Assembly (NCBI GenBank): GCA_031287135.1
Contig: JAITTK010000073.1
Span: 1-20,943, forward strand
Source of the DNA: Candidatus Methanoplasma reticulitermitis
GTDB lineage: Archaea > Thermoplasmatota > Thermoplasmata > Methanomassiliicoccales > Methanomethylophilaceae
Direction of reading: 5' to 3'
DNA length: 20,943 bases
A program made the position numbers and the translations under genes. The notes below the pieces were generated by a model, which was given only the letters and a program-made list of their open reading frames with translations, did no database searches and was not told the origin of the DNA. Shown here piece after piece: positions 6,890 to 12,371 of this stretch (position 1 is its first letter; each line of letters begins with the position of its first letter).

Positions 6890-8227
6890 ATGGATGCGAT
6901 CTCATTGGCGATATTGGCGGCCGTGGCCGTGCTGACCGCCGTCAACCTGATTATAACCGTAAGGAACAGAAATGTGTCCGGCGGAGGGCATACGGACAGA
7001 CTCGCCGCCAAAATAGACAGACTGGACGAACTCGTCGGCAGACAGGCGGAGTACCTGCAGCGGGAATTCCGTCAGAACCGGGAGGAGAATCACAAAGCCT
7101 CCCGTGAAAGCCGCGAGGAACAAACATGCTCTTTCAAACAGCTCAGTGACGGGCTATCCGCAAGCGTCGAGAAACTGTCGCAATCCCAGGAGAAGCAGTT
7201 CGTGGATTTCAACGAACAGCAGGGAAAGAGGTACGGCGAACTTCTGGAAAGGCAGGAAAAAACAGAGAACGGCATAAACATCAAGCTCGGGGAGATCCGT
7301 GAAGAGAATGCCAAGAAGCTGGATGAGATGCGGAAGACAGTGGACGAGAATCTGAAAGAGACCGTGGAGAAAAGATTCAACGAATCCTTCAAATTAGTGA
7401 GCGAAAGACTGGAGAAAGTTCATGAAGGCCTCGGAGAGATGAAGACCCTCGCATCCGAGGTCGGCAATCTTAAGAACGTCCTCACCAACGTGAAGACCAG
7501 AGGCGGTCTCGGAGAGATACAGTTGGGGTCCATACTGGAGCAGATCCTGTCCCCGGAACAGTATGCCTGCAACGTAGCTACGAAGAAGGGCAGTCAGGAG
7601 CGCGTGGAATACGCGATACTCCTGCCGGATAAGAACCGCGAGGATGGGAATCTCATACTTCCGATAGATTCGAAATTCCCGATGGAGGATTATCAGAGGC
7701 TCACCGACGCTTACGGGAATCCCGAAGGGCAGAATATAGATGTCCTTTCAAGGGGATTTGAGAATGCCGTCAAGAGATGCGCCAGGGACATACGCGACAA
7801 ATACATCAATCCGCCGTACACGACGGATTTCGCGGTCATGTTCGTTCCGACCGAGGGGCTTTACGCGGAGATAGTGCGCAGGAACGTACTTTTCGAAGAT
7901 CTTCGAAACAATTACAATGTCACCGTGGTCGGACCCACCAACCTGTCGGCGTTTCTGAGCAGCCTCCAGATGGGATTCAGGACGTTGGCCATACAGAGGC
8001 GCTCCGTCGAAGTCTGGGAGATCCTGGGGAAAGCAAAGACGGAATTCGGAAAATTCGGGGATGTCCTCGACAAGGTCAAGAACAATCTGGACAGAGCCGC
8101 GAGGGACATAGATGGCATAGGCACACGCACAAGGGCCATAGAGCGCAGCCTCAGGGTGGTGGACGCTGCCCAATTCACCGAATCCGCCGACGGGCAGCTG
8201 GAAGGGCCGGGAGATACGGAGGACTGA
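6890..8227 (+). CDS. rmuC: RmuC family DNA recombination protein
   Basis: RmuC is a membrane-anchored coiled-coil protein with a restriction-endonuclease-like core, linked in bacteria to limiting inversions and rearrangements at inverted repeats; its biochemical role is unsettled. The 445-residue product has a single N-terminal membrane helix (about 3-24), a long charged Gln/Glu/Arg-rich coiled coil (about 40-200), and the RmuC core starting around RGGLGEIQLGSILEQIL and including YAILLPDK and DSKFPMEDY. The C-terminus (about 410-445) is acidic and probably disordered. The start is supported by GAGGG seven bases upstream. It stands alone between the aminotransferase and the cobQ genes with its own promoter. 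RmuC is mainly bacterial and patchy in archaea, so an old transfer is likely. Confidence 0.88.
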   Translation: MDAISLAILAAVAVLTAVNLIITVRNRNVSGGGHTDRLAAKIDRLDELVGRQAEYLQREFRQNREENHKASRESREEQTCSFKQLSDGLSASVEKLSQSQEKQFVDFNEQQGKRYGELLERQEKTENGINIKLGEIREENAKKLDEMRKTVDENLKETVEKRFNESFKLVSERLEKVHEGLGEMKTLASEVGNLKNVLTNVKTRGGLGEIQLGSILEQILSPEQYACNVATKKGSQERVEYAILLPDKNREDGNLILPIDSKFPMEDYQRLTDAYGNPEGQNIDVLSRGFENAVKRCARDIRDKYINPPYTTDFAVMFVPTEGLYAEIVRRNVLFEDLRNNYNVTVVGPTNLSAFLSSLQMGFRTLAIQRRSVEVWEILGKAKTEFGKFGDVLDKVKNNLDRAARDIDGIGTRTRAIERSLRVVDAAQFTESADGQLEGPGDTED

Positions 8228-8247
8228 TCGGCCCATATGCGGCGAAG

Positions 8248-8275
8248 GCCGTCTCCCGCGGTGGGAGAGGGCGGC
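8248..8275 (+). terminator. Hairpin downstream of rmuC
   Basis: GCCG-TCTCCC (8248-8257) pairs with GGGAGA (8263-8268) and, after a three-base bulge, CGGC (8272-8275), with a five-base loop. It begins 21 bases after the rmuC stop. There is no T-run after it, so it is either a 3'-end stabiliser or a weak terminator rather than a classical one. Confidence 0.4.
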
Positions 8276-8285
8276 TGTGAAAACT

Positions 8286-8292
8286 ACTTATT
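8286..8292 (+). promoter_or_regulatory. TATA-like box of the cobQ operon
   Basis: ACTTATT about 43 bases upstream of the ATG at 8329, similar to the spacing of the aroA' and aminotransferase promoters. The leader has only a weak ribosome-site-like GGAT. Confidence 0.35.
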
Positions 8293-8328
8293 GGAATTCG
8301 TCGCTACACGCAAACAGCAGGATATGGT

Positions 8329-10146
8329 ATGGATAATATAACCAAGAAGGTCGCAGAAGAAATAGAGAAGGGATGGATCGGTCCCGATAAGAGCTGCTCG
8401 TACCATCCATGTCACTTCGAGGGCCAGGATTGTACATTCTGCTTCTGTCCTTTCTATCCGTGCCTGGATGATGATTTCGGACGTAATACGGTATCCAAGA
8501 AAGGCGCGGATATATGGGAGTGCACATTCTGTCTGTTCATCCATCGGCCGGAGGTAGGAAAATTCGTCATGTCCGAATTCAGGAGACTGGGAATAACCGA
8601 TCCGAAGGACCCGGCGATCAGGGCGGTGTTCGAGAATGCCAAAAGGAGATTCCACACGAAAGGGCGCGCACTCATGATCCTGGGGGCGACTTCCGATGCC
8701 GGAAAATCGATAACGGTCGCCGCGATATGCCGCATACTCCACAACAGAGGTTATCTCGTGGCACCGTTCAAATCCCAGAACATGAGTCTCAACTCCAAGG
8801 TCACGAGGAAAGGCCATGAGATAGCGATGATCCAGACCATACAGAGCAAGGCCGCGGGACTCAAGAATCCGGACCAGCATATGAATCCGATACTTCTGAA
8901 ACCGAAAGGCGATATGATCTCCCAGGTGATGGTCGAGGGGGAGTCGTACGGTGATTACAACGTGGAAGACTACTATGGAAAATTCGTTCCCGGGCAGGGT
9001 ATTGATATCGTGAAGAGGAACGTGGATTTCCTGAAGGGCCGTTATGATTTCGTCGTCATGGAAGGCGCAGGCTCCCCTGCCGAGATAAACATATACGATC
9101 GGGATATCGCCAATATCGGTGCGGCGAAGATCGCCGGTGCACCATGCATCCTCGTGGTGAATGTGGAATGGGGAGGAGCATTCGCATACGCCGTGGGTAC
9201 CGTGAAACTGATGCCCGAAGAGGATAGGGGACGTATAAAAGGCATAATACTCAACAACATCCGTGGGGACATCTCGAAACTGTCATCGGGTGCGAGGGAA
9301 CTGGAGAGGATCCTCGGGATACCGGTGATGGGACTGATTCCGCATATAAGCATGGAACTGCCCCTTGAGGACTCGGAGGCACTGAGGGGGATGAAAAGCA
9401 GAGGCAACGGAAGCATGACTATAGCTGTGATAAAGCTCCCGAGGATCGCCAATTTCACCGATCTGGACCCGCTTTATATGGAAGACACCACCGTCAGATT
9501 CGTCACGGATGCAGAGGAACTTGAGGATTCGGACGCGATAATAATCCCCGGGACGAAGAACACCATAGACGACCTGATCTGGCTCAAAGATAAAGGGCTG
9601 GATAGGGCGATAATCGGGAAAAGGGGGAAGATACCGATACTGGGCATATGCGGAGGGTATCAGATGATGGGCCGCAGGTTGGAGGACCCGAACGGTATAG
9701 AAGGTTCCGATCCCGGTTCGTTCGAGGGACTGGGACTCTTCGACAACATAACCCGATGGGGAGAATACAAGAAGAAGGTGGTCCAGGACGAGGGAACGCT
9801 CCTGCATACGGGCGAACCGATAACCGGGTATGAGATACACATGGGTATGAGCGAGGTGAACGAGGAGCCTCTGTTCAACATAAAGCGTTTCTCCGGAGAC
9901 GAAAAAGAAGGTTCGGTCAGAGAAGGGGACATGCTGTTCGGGACATACCTGCACGGAATCCTCGAGAAGCCTGCATTCAGAAGATTCTTCCTGTCGCATG
10001 TGAAGGGAGGTAAAGCGGTTCTGTCCGTTTCCGAACCCAAAGATTATGACGATCTGATCGAAGAGAATATCAGGAAGCTCTCGTCCGAGTTCGAGTCGAA
10101 CATGGATGTGGACAGGCTTATTAGGATAATGGAGGGGGAACCGTGA
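8329..10146 (+). CDS. cobQ: Cobyric acid synthase with N-terminal Cys-rich domain
   Basis: CobQ amidates the b, d, e and g side chains of adenosylcobyrinic a,c-diamide using glutamine and ATP. Residues 1-108 are a Cys-rich putative metal-binding domain (C23, C28, C35, C38, C40, C45, C65, C68, then IHRP) resembling the 'cysteine-rich small domain' (zf-like, PF04071 type). Then comes a synthetase domain with P-loop GATSDAGKS (119-127), FKSQNMSLNS and EGAGSPAEIN, and a class I glutaminase with LGICGGYQMMG (Cys441 nucleophile) and GTYLHG (His542). Without the extension the length matches the family. Two synthetase motifs deviate from canonical CobQ: the usual DI(D/E)RGGVFA reads NVEWGGAFA (278-286), and the GRAQ-type element reads AMIQ (166-169). 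It overlaps the second CobQ gene by four bases (GTGA), so the two are co-translated. Family firm; whether the synthetase site is fully active is a question. Confidence 0.9.
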   Translation: MDNITKKVAEEIEKGWIGPDKSCSYHPCHFEGQDCTFCFCPFYPCLDDDFGRNTVSKKGADIWECTFCLFIHRPEVGKFVMSEFRRLGITDPKDPAIRAVFENAKRRFHTKGRALMILGATSDAGKSITVAAICRILHNRGYLVAPFKSQNMSLNSKVTRKGHEIAMIQTIQSKAAGLKNPDQHMNPILLKPKGDMISQVMVEGESYGDYNVEDYYGKFVPGQGIDIVKRNVDFLKGRYDFVVMEGAGSPAEINIYDRDIANIGAAKIAGAPCILVVNVEWGGAFAYAVGTVKLMPEEDRGRIKGIILNNIRGDISKLSSGARELERILGIPVMGLIPHISMELPLEDSEALRGMKSRGNGSMTIAVIKLPRIANFTDLDPLYMEDTTVRFVTDAEELEDSDAIIIPGTKNTIDDLIWLKDKGLDRAIIGKRGKIPILGICGGYQMMGRRLEDPNGIEGSDPGSFEGLGLFDNITRWGEYKKKVVQDEGTLLHTGEPITGYEIHMGMSEVNEEPLFNIKRFSGDEKEGSVREGDMLFGTYLHGILEKPAFRRFFLSHVKGGKAVLSVSEPKDYDDLIEENIRKLSSEFESNMDVDRLIRIMEGEP

Positions 10147-11057
10147 ATATCCTATTCCTGGGGACTTCATCCGGTGCGGGAAAGACCACGGTCACCGCAT
10201 TGTACTGCAGGCATCTGAGCAAGAAGGGTGTGAAGACGGCACCTTTCAAGGCTTCCAATCTCTCACTCAACTCATTTGTTACAAAGGAGGGGCACGAGAT
10301 CGGCATGGGCCAGGCATTCCAGGCCTGGGCCTCAGGTACGGAGCCTTCCGGCGACATGAACCCGATCCTGCTGAAACCGTCGGGCAACGGCACGATTCAA
10401 TTGGTGGTCAACGGGGAGGCCGTGGATGACATATCGGGATGCCGTCCGGCTGATAGATCACTGATGATGACCGAGGCATACGGGGCATTCGACAGACTGT
10501 CGGAGAGGTACGAGGCCGTCGTGTGCGAAGGTTCCGGCTCACCCGCGGAATTGAATCTTATGGACAGGGACATAGCGAACACGGGGCTGATGAGGGAACG
10601 CGGAGTGCCGGCGATACTTGTCGGCGACATAGAGAGAGGGGGGGTCTTCGCCGCACTGTACGGAACCTGGTTTCTCATGCCGGAAGATATCCGTCCGTTG
10701 CTGAAGGGATTCATCATAAACAGGTTCAGAGGGGACCCGTCAATACTGGGGGAGGCCATCGGCAGGATCTCGGAACTGACGGGAATGAGGTTCGTAGGCA
10801 TCGTGCCTTATATGGAACTGAAATTCCCCGAGGAGGATTCGATGTCCGATACCGGGGGCAGGTTGGAAGGTGACACAATGATCGATGCATTCCTCGCAAA
10901 TCTCGATTCACTCATCGAGGCCGCGGGAATAAGCGGATTCGACATCGGGGCCATCGATGATATCTCATCCTCCCGAGGCCACCTTTATGGCCCGGATTAC
11001 GGAATCGTCGGTAAGCAATGTGTCCATCGGAATGGGCCTCTTTTCCGTCATGAATAA
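10143..11057 (+). CDS. CobQ-type synthetase lacking the glutaminase domain
   Basis: A 304-residue protein matching only the ATP-dependent half of CobQ: P-loop LGTSSGAGKT (6-15), FKASNLSLNS (35-44), GHEIGMGQ (50-57), MNPILLKP, EGSGSPAELN (129-138) and a canonical DIERGGVFA (162-170). After the EEDS element (230-233), where CobQ normally enters the glutaminase domain, the sequence goes almost directly to a helix (about 245-273) that resembles the C-terminal helix of full CobQ proteins. So the glutaminase seems to be missing as a unit. The GTG start overlaps the stop of the first cobQ. It could take ammonia from the first protein's glutaminase, or amidate a different substrate. Residues from about 275 on are antisense to the sulfur-carrier gene and look like a stop-loss extension. 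This is the only complete gene here ending in TAA. Confidence 0.85.
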   Translation: MNILFLGTSSGAGKTTVTALYCRHLSKKGVKTAPFKASNLSLNSFVTKEGHEIGMGQAFQAWASGTEPSGDMNPILLKPSGNGTIQLVVNGEAVDDISGCRPADRSLMMTEAYGAFDRLSERYEAVVCEGSGSPAELNLMDRDIANTGLMRERGVPAILVGDIERGGVFAALYGTWFLMPEDIRPLLKGFIINRFRGDPSILGEAIGRISELTGMRFVGIVPYMELKFPEEDSMSDTGGRLEGDTMIDAFLANLDSLIEAAGISGFDIGAIDDISSSRGHLYGPDYGIVGKQCVHRNGPLFRHE

Positions 11058-11159
11058 GAATGTGTCCGGCGCCATACCGAGCGAACGTACAGCCTCCCCA
11101 ACGGTCGTCCCGGATGCGACACCATGCTCTCTGTCATTGATTATTATCTTTGCACCCAT
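10965..11159 (-). CDS. Ubiquitin-like small sulfur carrier protein (ThiS/MoaD/SAMP type)
   Basis: A 64-residue protein with a beta-grasp pattern (IIINDRE start, GTTVGEAVRSLG helix) ending exactly in ASGG followed by TGA. A C-terminal Gly-Gly at the very end is the hallmark of sulfur carriers activated by E1-like adenylyltransferases, used in molybdopterin, thiamine or tRNA thiolation and, in archaea, as protein modifiers (SAMPs). Length, fold pattern and tail together make the call convincing despite the small size. The ATG at 11157-11159 lies about 27 bases from a minus-strand AAAATAAG, giving leaderless spacing. No E1-like enzyme is nearby, so its pathway is unknown. Its last third is antisense to the end of the second CobQ gene. 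Confidence 0.8.
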   Translation of the reverse strand: MGAKIIINDREHGVASGTTVGEAVRSLGMAPDTFLFMTEKRPIPMDTLLTDDSVIRAIKVASGG

Positions 11160-11178
11160 GACACTGTGAGGATGTATC

Positions 11179-11186
11179 CTTATTTT
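11179..11186 (-). promoter_or_regulatory. TATA-like box of the sulfur-carrier gene
   Basis: The minus-strand AAAATAAG lies about 27 bases before the ATG at 11159, which fits a leaderless mRNA. Confidence 0.35.
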
Positions 11187-11208
11187 GACTTTATGCCGAG
11201 CGGTTCAC

Positions 11209-11218
11209 TTATTTATAG
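11209..11218 (+). promoter_or_regulatory. TATA box of the exported-protein/exonuclease operon
   Basis: TTATTTATAG about 30 bases before the ATG at 11240; the predicted transcription start falls on the start codon, suggesting a leaderless mRNA. Confidence 0.5.
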
Positions 11219-11239
11219 AGAAAGGCCATCAACGTTCCT

Positions 11240-11773
11240 ATGGAAGGACCGGGCATGGTTGCAACAGTACTGTTGGTCATATCCGCCGCGGTGCTGTTCG
11301 TCATTCCGGTGCCGTACGTATCCGCGGAAACGGTGAGTATCCACTACGAGGATTTCCGGGATATAAAAGTGGAATTCCTTCCGAAGGACAGGGAGATCGA
11401 GAAGGGAGGCGAGCTGACGATAATCGTGTCGTCACAGCGTTATGACATGACTTTAACCGGCATGATGTTCTACAAGCGCGGTCCCGACGGTGACTTCGAC
11501 AGGACGACATCGGTACGTCCGGACCACACATCCTTCGATGAGGGTAACACCGTGACACACATCTTCAAAAACATAGTCTCAGATATCGAGATGAGTTTCA
11601 GTGATTTAGCGGAACTCGGACCGCAGTACCCCGGCGGATCCGATACGATAGATGCCGCGACGATCGTAACGGCGGCATCGGCAATACTCGCGATAGTCCT
11701 GTTATCTGCGATGGCAGGCATAAGAAGGAGTATCGATTCATTAACGGGCGGGAGTGATTCGAATGAGAATTGA
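11240..11773 (+). CDS. Hypothetical exported membrane-anchored protein, 177 aa
   Basis: I do not recognise the family. Residues about 6-29 form a signal peptide or N-terminal helix ending in YVSA-ET, a plausible cleavage site. The outer domain (about 30-135) alternates short hydrophobic and polar stretches (GGELTIIVSSQRYDMTLTG) as in a small beta-sandwich. A second helix (about 138-160) followed by RR gives a C-terminal anchor with a short cytoplasmic tail, so the middle would sit outside the cell. ATG at 11240 is chosen because a TATA box is at leaderless distance. The gene overlaps the downstream exonuclease start by 11 bases, indicating coupled translation, though no functional link between the two is evident. 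Confidence 0.7.
   Translation: MEGPGMVATVLLVISAAVLFVIPVPYVSAETVSIHYEDFRDIKVEFLPKDREIEKGGELTIIVSSQRYDMTLTGMMFYKRGPDGDFDRTTSVRPDHTSFDEGNTVTHIFKNIVSDIEMSFSDLAELGPQYPGGSDTIDAATIVTAASAILAIVLLSAMAGIRRSIDSLTGGSDSNEN
11751..11758 (+). promoter_or_regulatory. Shine-Dalgarno site of the exonuclease gene
   Basis: GGAGTGAT lies inside the end of the preceding gene, four bases before the ATG at 11763. It favours that ATG over the GTG at 11754, which is within the site itself. Confidence 0.5.
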
Positions 11774-12371
11774 GGATTTTTTCGATACTCCCAAGGAGAT
11801 ATATGTTCTGGACACGGAAACGACGGGGCTCGACGGCGGTCCCCTGGACCTGGTCGTGGATATAGGGATATGCGCGGTGGACTTGGAAAGGGGCAAGATC
11901 AGGGACGTTTACTCATCGGTCGTCGGCTATGACGTCACCGAATGGGACGACAGGAGGTCCAAGGCATGGATATTCGAGAATACCGATCTCACCCTGGACA
12001 TGGTGGCGGCCGCCCCGCCGATCGTCCGGGTCAGGGATGCCGTTTCAAAATTGCTGACGGGGAAGACCGTCACATCGTACAATGTGCCGTTCGATATGGA
12101 AAAATTCCTGTACAGGGAGCCTTGGTGCATGAGAGGCACATTCAATGTATGCACGGACATAATGAAGGCCGCCACGGACGTGTGCAAACTCCCGAGTCAG
12201 TATTACGGTCTAGGCTACAGGTTCCCGAAATTGGATCATGCATACAAGACCATATTGGATAGCGATCCAGCGGGTGTCGGAGACAAACAGGACCACCGTG
12301 CACTGTCGGATGCCCGCATGGCATCGTATGTCATGATCGAGATGCACAAATGCGGAAAATACAGCCCGTGA
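11763..12371 (+). CDS. DnaQ-like DEDDh 3'-5' exonuclease
   Basis: Single-domain exonuclease of about 202 residues. The catalytic set is visible (numbered from the upstream GTG at 11754, three codons earlier): motif I VLDTETTGL with D20 and E22, motif II NVPFDMEKF with D114, and motif III DHRALSDARMA with H181 and D186. Such proteins act as proofreading subunits, RNases or repair exonucleases; with no polymerase domain or partner nearby, the role is open. GGAGTGAT (11751-11758) precedes the ATG at 11763 by four bases, so I prefer that start. A partial paralog that has lost motif I begins at 20731. The last codons CCG-TGA are followed by TCA, making a stop palindrome shared with the convergent ATPase gene. 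Confidence 0.85.
   Translation: MRIEDFFDTPKEIYVLDTETTGLDGGPLDLVVDIGICAVDLERGKIRDVYSSVVGYDVTEWDDRRSKAWIFENTDLTLDMVAAAPPIVRVRDAVSKLLTGKTVTSYNVPFDMEKFLYREPWCMRGTFNVCTDIMKAATDVCKLPSQYYGLGYRFPKLDHAYKTILDSDPAGVGDKQDHRALSDARMASYVMIEMHKCGKYSP

Noticed and set aside
8228..8328. Cobalamin riboswitch before cobQ
   Set aside because: Only one simple hairpin is present and the space is too short; none of the conserved B12-box sequence is visible.
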